From Bradyrhizobium sp. Tv2a-2 (GTDB lineage Bacteria; Pseudomonadota; Alphaproteobacteria; Rhizobiales; Xanthobacteraceae): a DNA stretch of 64,000 nucleotides. The notes below the pieces were generated by a model. The model did not search any database. It had not been told where the DNA came from and worked only from the letters and a program-made list of their open reading frames with translations. Made by a program: the position numbers and the translations under genes. The DNA lies in NCBI RefSeq assembly GCF_000472425.1, contig NZ_AXAI01000009.1:62182-126181 (forward strand), written 5' to 3'. Numbering within the stretch: the first letter of the stretch is position 1; each line of letters opens with the position of its first letter. Shown in pieces: positions 9,556 through 17,601 of this stretch.

Positions 9556-9818
9556 CGGTGTTCACTCCCTCGCGGCAGATTCCGTCTGCTCGTGTTGTTT
9601 TGAAAGATGTAGACGACGCTAGCCCATTGGAGGGCGCGACGCCAAGCGCGTTTTCCTTCTTCGACTTGCGTGCAGGCGCTAGCCGCGTAGTAGGCATTCC
9701 GCCGAGTAAAATATGCCGGCCCTCAGGGTGAGGATCTGGCGTGCGGCCTTGCCTCTTGCGCTTTCGTGCGGACGTGGAATGCTTCTGTCCAAATCAGAAA
9801 ACCAGGGAGCGTCCTTCG

Positions 9819-11474
9819 ATGTCCGCAAGCGAGACGAGCAAGCAAGGCCATGAACGCTACGACGTCGTCGTGGTCGGCGCGGGCTTTGCGGGGATGTACA
9901 TGCTCCATCGCCTGCGCGATCTCGGCTTCTCGGTGCGGGTCTACGAGCAGGGCGGCGGCGTTGGCGGAACCTGGTACTGGAACCGCTATCCCGGCGCGCG
10001 CTGCGATGTCGAGAGCATGCAGTACTCCTATTCGTTTTCGGATGACCTGCAGCAGGAATGGGACTGGAGTGAGCGTTATGCGCCGCAGCCGGAGATCCTG
10101 AAATACGCCAACCACGTTGCCGATCGTTTTGGCTTGAGGGTCGACATTCAATTCAATACTCGCGTCGATCGCGCGGCATTTGACGAGGCAGAGAATATCT
10201 GGCGGGTGACGACCTCCGACGGCAAGACGATCATCACACGCTTCGTGGTGCTTGCGACCGGTTGTCTTTCCAACGCCCGCATGCCGGACATCAACGGCCT
10301 CGAAAGCTTCGAGGGGCCTGTTTATCACACCGGCAACTGGCCACATGAGCCGGTCGATTTCACGGGCCTGCGCGTCGGTCTGATCGGCACGGGTTCGTCA
10401 GGTATCCAGTCAACTCCGGTCATTGCGGAGCAGGCAAAACATCTCACGGTGTTCCAGCGTACCGCGAATTTCTCCATTCCGGCGCGTAACGCCAAGCTGA
10501 CGCCGGAGGAGCGGCAGGCCTTCCGCGAGAAATATCCGGAGGTCCGGCACTTTGCGCGATGGGAGGCGCGCAATGGCATCTATACCGAGTTGCCGGATCG
10601 CGGTGCGCTCGACGACGGCGCCAATGAGCGGCGCTCGAAATATGAGGGACGCTGGCAGCGCGGCGGATTGACCTTCATGTCGGTCTACAACGATCTCGCC
10701 ATGAGCAGGCCGGCCAACGACACCGCGGCCGAGTTCGTCCGCGGCAAGATCGCCGAGATCGTCGCCGATCCCAAGGCGGCGGCGCTGTTGCAGCCGCGCT
10801 CGCACCCGATCGGCACCAAGCGCATCTGCATCGATACCGACTATTTCGCGACCTTCAATCGCGACAACGTCACCCTGGTCGATATCAAGTCGAGCCCGAT
10901 CGAAGAGATCCTCCCGCACGGGCTGCGTACCGCCACTGCGACTTACGAACTGGACGCGCTGGTGCTGGCGACCGGCTTCGACGCCATGACCGGCTCGGTC
11001 GCCAAGATCGACATCGGCGGACGCAATGGAGTGTCGCTGAACCAGAAATGGTCGGAAGGTCCCAAGACCTATCTCGGACTGATGACCGCCGGCTTTCCCA
11101 ATCTCTTCATCATCACCGGCCCCGGAAGTCCGTCGGTGCTGTCGAACATGATTGTCTCCATCGAGCAGCATGTCGACTGGATCGCGGATTGCCTCGGGCA
11201 TCTGCGTAGCAATGGCCTGGAGGTAATGGAAGCGGACACGAGCGCCGAGGAAAAATGGGTGGCCCATGTCAACGAGGTCGCGCATGGCACGCTCTATCCG
11301 CAGGCCAATTCCTGGTACATGGGCGCCAATGTTCCGGGCAAGCCGCGCATCTTCATGCCCTATATCGGTGGCGTCGGCGTCTACCGGCAGATCTGCACCG
11401 ATGTTGCGGCCAAGGGCTATGAGGGGTTTGTGCTGACGGCGGCGGAGCAGGAGCGGGCGGCAGCGGTTTTCTGA
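9819..11474 (+). CDS. FAD-dependent Baeyer-Villiger-type monooxygenase (cyclohexanone monooxygenase family)
   Basis: NADPH- and FAD-dependent monooxygenase, 551 residues, expected to insert oxygen next to a carbonyl and yield an ester or lactone. The ATG at 9819 has AGGGAG 10 bases upstream; the longer frame from 9741 lacks similarity. FAD Rossmann motif VVGAGFAGMYML is near the N-terminus, followed by the family hallmark GGVGGTWYWNRYPGARCD. The Baeyer-Villiger fingerprint FxGxxxHxxxWP appears as FEGPVYHTGNWP at about residue 165, just before the NADPH Rossmann motif GLIGTGSSGIQS (about 186). VLATGFDAMTGS is the later ATG motif. The substrate may be cyclic, linear or aryl ketone. It is divergent from the nitronate-monooxygenase-like gene, so the two may share a control region. 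Confidence 0.92.
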   Translation: MSASETSKQGHERYDVVVVGAGFAGMYMLHRLRDLGFSVRVYEQGGGVGGTWYWNRYPGARCDVESMQYSYSFSDDLQQEWDWSERYAPQPEILKYANHVADRFGLRVDIQFNTRVDRAAFDEAENIWRVTTSDGKTIITRFVVLATGCLSNARMPDINGLESFEGPVYHTGNWPHEPVDFTGLRVGLIGTGSSGIQSTPVIAEQAKHLTVFQRTANFSIPARNAKLTPEERQAFREKYPEVRHFARWEARNGIYTELPDRGALDDGANERRSKYEGRWQRGGLTFMSVYNDLAMSRPANDTAAEFVRGKIAEIVADPKAAALLQPRSHPIGTKRICIDTDYFATFNRDNVTLVDIKSSPIEEILPHGLRTATATYELDALVLATGFDAMTGSVAKIDIGGRNGVSLNQKWSEGPKTYLGLMTAGFPNLFIITGPGSPSVLSNMIVSIEQHVDWIADCLGHLRSNGLEVMEADTSAEEKWVAHVNEVAHGTLYPQANSWYMGANVPGKPRIFMPYIGGVGVYRQICTDVAAKGYEGFVLTAAEQERAAAVF

Positions 11475-11557
11475 GACCGCCACTACAAGCCGGGCCGTGA
11501 CGAGAGAATGGGCCGTCGCGCCCTCTTGGCGTAGGGCCGCGATCTTAAATTTTTGTT

Positions 11558-11588
11558 CTGCTGGCGACCTGCATGCGCACGCCAGCAG
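11558..11588. terminator. Hairpin between convergent genes
   Basis: Perfect 9-bp arms CTGCTGGCG (11558-11566) and CGCCAGCAG (11580-11588) lie between the convergent monooxygenase and flavin reductase genes. No U-tract follows on either strand, so the terminator function is tentative. Confidence 0.35.
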
Positions 11589-11648
11589 CCCATAAGATTA
11601 CGGAATCTTGCGTAAGCGTCGTCCGCTTTTCGCGTGGACGGCCAGCGC

Positions 11649-12260
11649 CTATTGCGTGCCTTGCGCGGCAGGAAATACGACGCGATCATCGGTACGACAG
11701 TAGCGATCTGCGAACATGCGCCCCACCGGATGGTAGCGCTCCATGTGCACGCGCATCGCCTTTTGGTCCCAGAGCTCGTCACGGATGTAGAAATGAATGC
11801 CTTCGCCCATGACGAGCTGGCGGTCGCCGTTGACGTCGATGGTCCTCCACGTCTTGCATTCCATCGCCCATGGCGCGTCGGCAAGCCGGGGGGGCGCGAC
11901 CCGCGTCGAAGGCGCAAGCTTGAGCCCCAGATGATTCGGCTCGCCGATGTCGGGCGGAAAGTCTCCGCTGGATTCGTGCATCGCTCGCGCAAGCGGCTCG
12001 TCGGCAATGTGGACGACGAACTCGCCCGTGCGCTGGATGTTGGCGAGCGTGTCCTTGATCCGACCGTCGGGGCGGGCGTTGACGGCGATCATGCAGAGCG
12101 GCGGATCCTCAGAGAACACGTTGAAAAAACTGAACGGCGCAGCGTTGACCACGCCGGTCGGACCGAGAGAGGTCACCCAGGCAATCGGCCGCGGCAGCAC
12201 GAAGGAGGTGAGCACCTTGTAGCGCTCGCGGGGCGAGAGGTCGGTGGCGTCATAGTCCAT
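11649..12260 (-). CDS. Flavin reductase-like domain protein (FMN-binding split barrel)
   Basis: 203-residue FMN-binding protein of the flavin reductase-like family (HpaC/ActVB fold). The start at 12260 (MDYDATDLSPRERYK) is chosen because AAGGAAA lies six bases upstream; in-frame starts at 12278 and further upstream lack homologous sequence. The characteristic N-terminal block RPIAWVTSLGP is followed by NAAPFSFFNVFSEDPP, which binds FMN, and later by GEFVVHIADEPLA. Such proteins reduce FMN/FAD for partner monooxygenases, but this subfamily also includes stand-alone oxidoreductases. The neighbouring monooxygenase gene is convergent and carries its own NADPH domain, so they are not necessarily partners. 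Confidence 0.87.
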   Translation of the reverse strand: MDYDATDLSPRERYKVLTSFVLPRPIAWVTSLGPTGVVNAAPFSFFNVFSEDPPLCMIAVNARPDGRIKDTLANIQRTGEFVVHIADEPLARAMHESSGDFPPDIGEPNHLGLKLAPSTRVAPPRLADAPWAMECKTWRTIDVNGDRQLVMGEGIHFYIRDELWDQKAMRVHMERYHPVGRMFADRYCRTDDRVVFPAAQGTQ

Positions 12261-12615
12261 TTTATTTCCTTTTTGCATGGTGGGCGCTGCCGAAGGTAAT
12301 CCGAGGTTCTCCGCCGATAAAGCCGCGAAGTCATGCTGTGGTGCCCTGCTTGCATGAGCGCAACGAGACGGGAGGCCAGCTTGCGGCCTTTTGTCGTCTC
12401 GGTCGCTGCGGCTCTTCCGCATGGAGTGGCGTTGATGTAACCTCTTTTCAGAGCCGCTGCCGGGACGTGCCGAAGCCCTGGAAATTATTGCGGCGCCTGT
12501 GCCCACGGCGGGCCCTGCAATTTATTCGAATTTTTTCAAGCACCAAGACAACCATCCCTCGCGTGTCGCGGATGGATATTGATTTTTGAACCCACATCCC
12601 ATCGGAGAAATCGCC
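12261..12615. other. Divergent intergenic region with a nested hairpin
   Basis: About 355 bp between the divergent flavin reductase and GYD genes. A stem CGAGACG (12364-12370) / CGTCTCG (12395-12401) encloses GGCC...GGCC. It could be part of a control region or leader. No convincing ORF or sigma-70 promoter pair is recognised. Confidence 0.35.
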
Positions 12616-12951
12616 ATGCATTTCTGCCTGACAGGACAGTACACGCCACGCGCCCTTAACAGCATCATGGAAAATCCCACTCAAAATCGCTACGAGGCGG
12701 CCAAGAAGCTGGTCGAAGCGGCCGGCGGAAAGTTGATTTCGATGTATTCGATGTCGGCGGAGGGGCCGAGCGTGCTGACCATTTTCGACGTGCCGGATCC
12801 TACCATGGCGCCGGTGATCTCCGGCCTCGTGGTGGCCGCCGGTACGCTGCAGAACGTCAAGCTGACGCGCCTGTTCACGCAGGAGGAGATCGTGCAGGTC
12901 CGGCAGAAGGCTGCCAAGCTCCGCGGTTCGTACACGCCACCCGGCGGCTAG
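12616..12951 (+). CDS. GYD domain-containing protein
   Basis: Small 111-residue protein matching the GYD family (PF08734), with CLTGQYTPRALNSIMENP near the start, EAAKKLVEAAGGKLISMY in the middle and a beta-strand-rich half after it. The ATG at 12616 has GGAGAAA six bases before it; the in-frame ATG at 12586 has none. GYD proteins form dimeric ferredoxin-like alpha-beta barrels and their biochemical role is not settled. No signal peptide or membrane segment. It stands alone, divergent from the flavin reductase-like gene. Confidence 0.85.
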   Translation: MHFCLTGQYTPRALNSIMENPTQNRYEAAKKLVEAAGGKLISMYSMSAEGPSVLTIFDVPDPTMAPVISGLVVAAGTLQNVKLTRLFTQEEIVQVRQKAAKLRGSYTPPGG

Positions 12952-13019
12952 CCACGGTTCGGGTGCCTGTCCTTTTGATTGAGGAAGGTAGAAAAGAAAG
13001 CACCCAAGCGAAACAAGAG

Positions 13020-13044
13020 AACGCCGATGCGAAGCATCGGCGTT
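13020..13044 (-). terminator. Strong hairpin between convergent genes, terminator for the small membrane protein gene
   Basis: Perfect 11-bp stem AACGCCGATGC (13020-13030) / GCATCGGCGTT (13034-13044) with a GAA loop. On the minus strand it is followed by CTCTTGTTTCGCTT, which is moderately U-rich, fitting termination of the gene at 13088-13306. It may also stop GYD transcripts. Confidence 0.6.
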
Positions 13045-13087
13045 GCCGCGGGTTGCCGCGCCAAAAACCGATCGCGCTCGCGTATTC

Positions 13088-13306
13088 TTACGGGTTAGTG
13101 CTCGCACCGCAATTCCTGCGATGCGCAAGCGCACAGTCCTCCTCTTGCGAAATATCAACGAGCTTGCTCAGGAAGAGATAGCCGAGCACGAGGGCGATCA
13201 CGAGCGCAACGACGTACATCGCAAGCCTGCGGTTTGAGATCGGCGGTGTGTCACCGTCGCCGCGATCCGGCGGATTTCGTGACAGCTCGTCGTCTCTGCT
13301 CGACAC
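13088..13306 (-). CDS. Small single-pass membrane protein, unknown function
   Basis: 72-residue hypothetical protein using a GTG start at 13306 preceded by GGCAGGA. An acidic, proline-rich N-terminal segment (about 1-28) is followed by one strong membrane helix (MYVVALVIALVLGYLFLS, about 31-48). The short C-terminal tail has two cysteines (EEDCALAHRRNCG). The frame can be extended to 13390, but the extension is basic and lacks an RBS. I recall similar short proteins in Bradyrhizobium annotations, always hypothetical. The paired tail cysteines could form a disulfide if the tail is periplasmic. Confidence 0.6.
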   Translation of the reverse strand: MSSRDDELSRNPPDRGDGDTPPISNRRLAMYVVALVIALVLGYLFLSKLVDISQEEDCALAHRRNCGASTNP

Positions 13307-13393
13307 CGTCCTGCCTCGCGTTGTGATGAAGTCCGCCCGCGTCAATGCGAAGCACGCAGAGCTTCGCGTGACGCGCGCCGCTATGCGCAATAG

Positions 13394-14173
13394 TTAAAAT
13401 GCGGTGTAACCGCCGTCGATCACGAAGCAATCGGCCGTGTGATAGGACGACGCCTTGCTCATCAGATAAACCGCAATGCCGCCGAAATCGCCGGGCTCGC
13501 CGAAGCGGCGCATCGGAATGCGCGGCATCACGGCGCCGACGAATTTGTCGTCAGCCATGATCCTCGCAGTCATGTCGCTCTTGATCCAGCCGGGCAGGAT
13601 CGCATTGGCGGTGACGCCATAGCGGGCGAGTTCCACGCCGAGCGCTCGGCAGAGCGCGTTGAGGGAAGCCTTGGTCGCGGCGTAGTGCTCGTTGCGCGCG
13701 GTGCCGAACAGCGACGCCAGGCTCGAGGTCGCAACCAGCCGACCGAACTTGTCGCCATTGTTGGCGCGCTCGGTCATGTGGCGTGCGGCCACCTGGAATG
13801 CATGGAACACGCCGTCCAGATTGGTTGCGAACATCGCGCGCCACTCCTCCTCGGTGCGTTCGATGAAGGCGCGCCGCCCGCCACCGCCAATGCCGGCATT
13901 GGCAAAACAGCCGTCGACGCGGCCAAACACATCCAGCGTCGCCTTCATGGCCTCATTGACGGAGGCCGGGCTCGTAACGTCGCAGACGCGACTCTCGACC
14001 TTGCCGGGACTGCCGGCCATTGTCGCGAGCGCCGCCTTGTTCTTTTCCGCATTGCGGCCCCAGATCGAGACATTGCAGCCACTCAACGCAAGTGCTTGGG
14101 CGATGCCGAGGCCAATACCGCCATTGCCGCCGGTGACGACCGCAACGCGGCCGGTGAGATCGAACATGTTCAT
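13394..14173 (-). CDS. SDR family NAD(P)-dependent oxidoreductase
   Basis: Classical short-chain dehydrogenase/reductase of 259 residues. The start at 14173 (MNMFDLTGR) has AAGGA nine bases upstream; an ATG at 14194 is also open. Cofactor motif TGGNGGIGLGIA, structural NAG (FANAGIGGGG), catalytic Ser in ATSSLASLFG and YAATK as the YxxxK pair are intact. The C-terminus FVIDGGYTAF is typical. Substrate is unknown. It is divergent from a PaaG-like crotonase and belongs to the acyl-CoA catabolic region, so a hydroxyacyl- or ketoacyl-CoA substrate is plausible. It is one of two candidates for the reductase role of LvaD in the lva-like module. Confidence 0.9.
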   Translation of the reverse strand: MNMFDLTGRVAVVTGGNGGIGLGIAQALALSGCNVSIWGRNAEKNKAALATMAGSPGKVESRVCDVTSPASVNEAMKATLDVFGRVDGCFANAGIGGGGRRAFIERTEEEWRAMFATNLDGVFHAFQVAARHMTERANNGDKFGRLVATSSLASLFGTARNEHYAATKASLNALCRALGVELARYGVTANAILPGWIKSDMTARIMADDKFVGAVMPRIPMRRFGEPGDFGGIAVYLMSKASSYHTADCFVIDGGYTAF

Positions 14174-14374
14174 GAGCGTGTCCTTGTCAGGCATTTTCGT
14201 TGTTATGACGCACGTCAGCCGTGCATCGAAGGGAGGTCATTGTTTGCCGGCAAGCATGGACAAGCGCGCGGCAAAAATCAAATATGCGGTATGAAGCTGC
14301 GCTGGTCCGCACTGCGGAATTTGGATCGCAAGAGACTATCGCAAACGATGATCACAAGAGATCAAGAGGAAACC

Positions 14375-15169
14375 ATGCAATTCAAGCACTGCACGCTCGA
14401 TTTCGACGGACCGGTCGCGGTCCTCAAGCTTGATCACCAGGAGGTCATGAACGCGGTCTCGATGGACATGCTCGCCGGCCTTGCCGAGGCGCTTGACGAG
14501 ATCGAGGCCAACAAGGCAACCGTGCGCTGCGTGGTGCTGACCGGGGCGGGCCGCGCCTTCTGCACCGGCGCCAATCTGCAGGGTCGTAACCAGCAACAAA
14601 AGCCGGGTCGCAGCAACGCGGGTGCGGCCCTGGAGACCGCGTTCCATCCGTTCCTGCGGCGGATCCGTAACCTGCATTGCCCGCTGGTCACTGCCGTGAA
14701 CGGCCCGGCCGCCGGCGCCGGCATGAGCTTCGCGCTGCTCGGCGACATGATCCTGGTCGCGCGCTCCGCCTATTTCCTGCAGGCCTTCCGCCGCATCGGC
14801 CTGGTGCCTGATTGCGGCTCGACCTGGCTGTTGCCGCGCCTGGTCGGCAAGGCGCGTTCCATCGAGTTGTCGCTGATGGGCGAGCGCCTCCCGGCAGAGA
14901 AGGCACTCGAATGGGGGCTGATCAATCGCGTCTATGACGATGGCGTGTTGATGGAGGAGGCGATGAAGCTCGCGCGCGAGCTTGCAAGCGGGCCGACGGT
15001 CGCGCTGTCCTTGATCCGCAAGCTCTATTGGGACAGCGAGGAAAATTCCTTCGAGGAGCAGCTCAACCTGGAGTACCAGTCGCAGCGCATCGCGGGCGCA
15101 ACGGATGACTTCAAGGAAGGCGTCGCCGCCTTCCTTGAAAAGCGCCCGGCCAAGTTCGCAGGCAAATGA
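14375..15169 (+). CDS. Enoyl-CoA hydratase/isomerase family protein, PaaG-like
   Basis: Crotonase-fold enzyme, 264 residues, ATG at 14375 with AGAGGA five bases before it. Much longer in-frame sequence upstream is antisense to the SDR gene and is not coding. The first oxyanion-hole segment is GAGRAFCTGANLQ, the second PAAGAGMSFALLGD. The active-site stretch YFLQAFRRIGLVPDCGSTWLLPR has Asp in the VPDxG position and lacks the hydratase Glu of PE motifs, as in PaaG-type isomerases. Its stop overlaps the next gene's start (ATGA), so it is translationally coupled to the APH-type kinase gene. It could shift double bonds or hydrate an unsaturated acyl-CoA. Confidence 0.9.
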   Translation: MQFKHCTLDFDGPVAVLKLDHQEVMNAVSMDMLAGLAEALDEIEANKATVRCVVLTGAGRAFCTGANLQGRNQQQKPGRSNAGAALETAFHPFLRRIRNLHCPLVTAVNGPAAGAGMSFALLGDMILVARSAYFLQAFRRIGLVPDCGSTWLLPRLVGKARSIELSLMGERLPAEKALEWGLINRVYDDGVLMEEAMKLARELASGPTVALSLIRKLYWDSEENSFEEQLNLEYQSQRIAGATDDFKEGVAAFLEKRPAKFAGK

Positions 15170-16152
15170 TCGAGGCGGAGCTCAGCCGCTCGGTGCGAGG
15201 CTGGTATCCGGGCGCAACTGGCGTTGCTTCGGCGGCAAAATTGTCCGGCGGCGCCAGCCAGGAGACCTGGTCGTTCGAGATTGTCCATCCCTTGGGCAAT
15301 CTCGGCGCCATCCTGCGCCGTGCGCCCAAGGGCTACGGCGCATCGCCGACGCGCGCGGCGGGGCTTGCGGCGGAAGCACGCCTGATGCAGCTCGCTTACG
15401 AGGCCGGTGTGCCGTCGCCGCGCGTGCTGCATGTGCTGACGCCGGAGGACGATCTCGGCACCGGCTTCATCATGGCCCGTGTCGAAGGCGAGACGATCGC
15501 ACGCAAGATTCTGCGTGACGCGGAGTTCGCTGCAGCCCGGCCGAAGCTGGCGCGCCAACTCGGCCAGATCGCTGCGGGTATTCATGGTCTGGCGCGCGAA
15601 AAATTGCCGGAGCTGCGTCGGCTGACTGCGACGGCCGAGATCGCCGAGCTCGCGCGCGAATATCGCAGTCTCAACTGGCCGAAGCCGGTATTCGAGCTCG
15701 CGCTGCGCTGGCTCGCCGAGCACGATCCCGGCCCGCCGCAACGGGAGACGCTGGTGCATGGCGATTTCCGCCATGGCAATCTCATCATCGGCCCCGACGG
15801 TGTCCGCGCCGTGCTCGACTGGGAACTCGCCCATCTCGGCGACCCCATGGAGGATCTCGGGTGGATCTGCGTCAACTCCTGGCGCTTTGGCGAGATCGAC
15901 AAGCCAGTCGGCGGCTTTGGCTCTCGCGAAGAGCTGTTCGGCGGCTACGAGGCCGCCGGCCGCAAGGTCGACGCTGACAGGGTGACGTTCTACGAGGTCA
16001 TGGGCACGCTGCGCTGGGGCGTGATGTGCGGCGGCATGATGCAGCGTTTTCGGCTGGGTCCCGATCATTCCATGGAACGCGCCATGATCGGACGCCGGGC
16101 GTCGGAAACGGAGATCGATTTGCTGCGGCTGCTGGCGCCGCGAGGAAACTGA
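15166..16152 (+). CDS. APH-type phosphotransferase, candidate hydroxyacyl-CoA kinase (LvaA/ACAD10-11-like)
   Basis: 328-residue aminoglycoside-phosphotransferase-fold kinase. The N-lobe contains GGASQETWSFEI as a glycine-rich loop. Motif LVHGDFRHGNLIIGPDG carries the catalytic Asp and metal-binding Asn of the HxDxxxxN class, and AVLDWELAHLGDPMEDLGW is the DFG-equivalent acidic motif. This subfamily is the one fused to or adjacent to acyl-CoA dehydrogenases (ACAD10/11, LvaA), where it phosphorylates the hydroxyl of 4-hydroxyacyl-CoA. It starts in the stop of the PaaG-like gene and is followed one base later by the DUF6285 gene. Antibiotic resistance is an unlikely role given this context. Confidence 0.88.
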   Translation: MIEAELSRSVRGWYPGATGVASAAKLSGGASQETWSFEIVHPLGNLGAILRRAPKGYGASPTRAAGLAAEARLMQLAYEAGVPSPRVLHVLTPEDDLGTGFIMARVEGETIARKILRDAEFAAARPKLARQLGQIAAGIHGLAREKLPELRRLTATAEIAELAREYRSLNWPKPVFELALRWLAEHDPGPPQRETLVHGDFRHGNLIIGPDGVRAVLDWELAHLGDPMEDLGWICVNSWRFGEIDKPVGGFGSREELFGGYEAAGRKVDADRVTFYEVMGTLRWGVMCGGMMQRFRLGPDHSMERAMIGRRASETEIDLLRLLAPRGN

Positions 16153-16153
16153 C

Positions 16154-16540
16154 ATGCAGGACGAACCGACACCAACGGAACTGACGAAAGCCGTGGCTGA
16201 TTTCCTGCGTGACGACATCGCGCCGACACCGTCAGGCCACAGCGCGTTCAAGCTCCGCGTTGCCATCAACATACTCGATCTGGTGACACGGCAGTTGACG
16301 CTGGAAAAGGGAAGCGATGCCGCGGAAGCTGCGCGGCTGCGGCAGATGCTTGGCATGGACAGCTCGCTGATCGAGCTGAATGGTGTCCTCTCCGACAAGA
16401 TCGCGAGCGGCGAGATGGACCTGCGAACGCCGGGTCTTGCCGAGCATCTCTGGCAGACCACGATGGACAAGCTCGCCGTCGATCAGCCGGGCTATGCGGC
16501 GTACAAGAGGGAGCTGGGGAGAGGCAACACCGGCGCCTAG
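16154..16540 (+). CDS. DUF6285 protein, candidate kinase partner (LvaB-like)
   Basis: 128-residue all-helical soluble protein with the features of DUF6285: TPTELTKAVADFLRDD at the start, FKLRVAINILDLVTRQL in the middle and a closing TMDKLAVDQPGY. The gene begins one base after the kinase stop, so the pair is almost certainly co-translated. In Pseudomonas putida levulinate catabolism the kinase LvaA needs a small uncharacterised partner, LvaB, encoded next to it. Size and position match, but that LvaB and DUF6285 are the same family is my recollection and needs a profile search. No catalytic motif is visible. Confidence 0.8.
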   Translation: MQDEPTPTELTKAVADFLRDDIAPTPSGHSAFKLRVAINILDLVTRQLTLEKGSDAAEAARLRQMLGMDSSLIELNGVLSDKIASGEMDLRTPGLAEHLWQTTMDKLAVDQPGYAAYKRELGRGNTGA

Positions 16541-16549
16541 CTCTCCGCT

Positions 16550-16630
16550 GTCATTCCGGGGCGGTCCGAAGGACCGAACCCGGAATCTCGAGATTCCGGG
16601 TTCGGTGCTAACGCACCGCCCCGGAATGAC
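16550..16630. repeat. Palindromic intergenic repeat, family A copy 1 (cruciform-forming)
   Basis: Perfect 16-bp outer arms (GTCATTCCGGGGCGGT at 16550-16565 and its complement ending at 16630) enclose a perfect 28-bp palindrome centred on CTCGAG (GAACCCGGAATCT...). The element lies between the convergent DUF6285 and crotonase genes and can serve as bidirectional terminator. Related copies are at 22362, 27011, 29308 and 45551. Confidence 0.85.
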
Positions 16631-16641
16631 GTTGCCGACAA

Positions 16642-17421
16642 CTACCGCCCTACCCATTTTGGCGGCCGCTTCTCGGCAAACGCCTTCGGTCCCTCGATGT
16701 AGTCCTGCGACGCCACCATCGCCTTTACAGCGGGGTAGTCGCGCTGTTCGGCCATCGCCTGCTCCAGCGAGACGCCAAGGCCCTTCTGAATCGTCTGCTT
16801 GGAGGCGCGGATCGACATCGGCGAGTTCTTGCAGATGGTCTCCGCCCAGCGCAGCGCGGCGGAAAGCGCTTCGCCCTGCGGCACCACCTCGTTGACAAAG
16901 CCAAGCTCGAGCCCCTCGCGCGCCGGAACGTGGCGTGCGGTCAGGATCATACCCATGGCACGTTTCAGACCGATCTGCCGGGGCAGGCGATGCAAGCCGC
17001 CGGCGAGAGCCGCAAGTCCTACCCGCGGCTCGGGCAAGGCAAACGTCGCGTTCTCGGAGGCGATGATGAGGTCGCAGGCGAGCGCGATCTCGAAACCGCC
17101 ACCCATGGCGACGCCATTGACCGCCGCGATGATCGGCTTGTCGCAGTCGAAGCGCGTGGTCAGCCCGGCAAAGCCGCCCTTGTCCCAGCCGCGCTTGCCG
17201 CCCGCCGCCTGCCATTTCAGATCATTGCCGGCGCAGAACGCCTTGTCGCCGGCGCCGGTGACAATTGCGACCCACTGCTCGGGATCGGCCGAGAAGTCGT
17301 CAAACACCTTGTTGAGCTCGAAATGCGCCTCGATATGCAGCGCGTTGTACACTTCGGGCCGCGACAGCGTGACGATGGTGATAGGCCCCTTGCGCTCGAC
17401 CTTCGAGAATTTCAGCTCCAT
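16642..17421 (-). CDS. Enoyl-CoA hydratase/isomerase family protein, CaiD-like
   Basis: 259-residue crotonase. The ATG at 17421 is preceded by GGGAG; the in-frame ATG at 17496 adds a non-homologous basic leader. Oxyanion-hole segments are AGDKAFCAGNDLKW and GVAMGGGFEIALACD. The active site FALPEPRVGLAALAGGLHRLPR keeps the PE glutamate of hydratases, unlike the PaaG-like paralogue upstream. The C-terminus FAEKRPPKWVGR is typical. Overall it resembles carnitinyl-CoA dehydratase-like crotonases, but the substrate cannot be fixed from sequence. Divergent from the acyl-CoA dehydrogenase gene; the two share a 180-bp control region. Confidence 0.9.
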   Translation of the reverse strand: MELKFSKVERKGPITIVTLSRPEVYNALHIEAHFELNKVFDDFSADPEQWVAIVTGAGDKAFCAGNDLKWQAAGGKRGWDKGGFAGLTTRFDCDKPIIAAVNGVAMGGGFEIALACDLIIASENATFALPEPRVGLAALAGGLHRLPRQIGLKRAMGMILTARHVPAREGLELGFVNEVVPQGEALSAALRWAETICKNSPMSIRASKQTIQKGLGVSLEQAMAEQRDYPAVKAMVASQDYIEGPKAFAEKRPPKWVGR

Positions 17422-17601
17422 GTTTGCTCCCTCGATTTTTCTGTAGCGCGGAATGCGGACGCGCCATCCTAGCTTGTTTCCGCAAGCCGAAGTCATGCAA
17501 TTATGTCATTCAACCACGCTGGGCCAGCCCCGCGTTACAGGCCATGTCAGCCGGCGTTAGTGTGGGCTAACAACGATGAAACGATTTTTGGGAGACACGC
17601 C

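Noticed and set aside
13439..14374. Long upstream extension of the PaaG-like crotonase frame
   Set aside because: It is antisense to the SDR gene and has no RBS; the crotonase domain begins at 14375 with AGAGGA before it.
15166..16152. Aminoglycoside resistance gene
   Set aside because: Family fold is shared, but gene context with DUF6285 and acyl-CoA enzymes points to a metabolic kinase.
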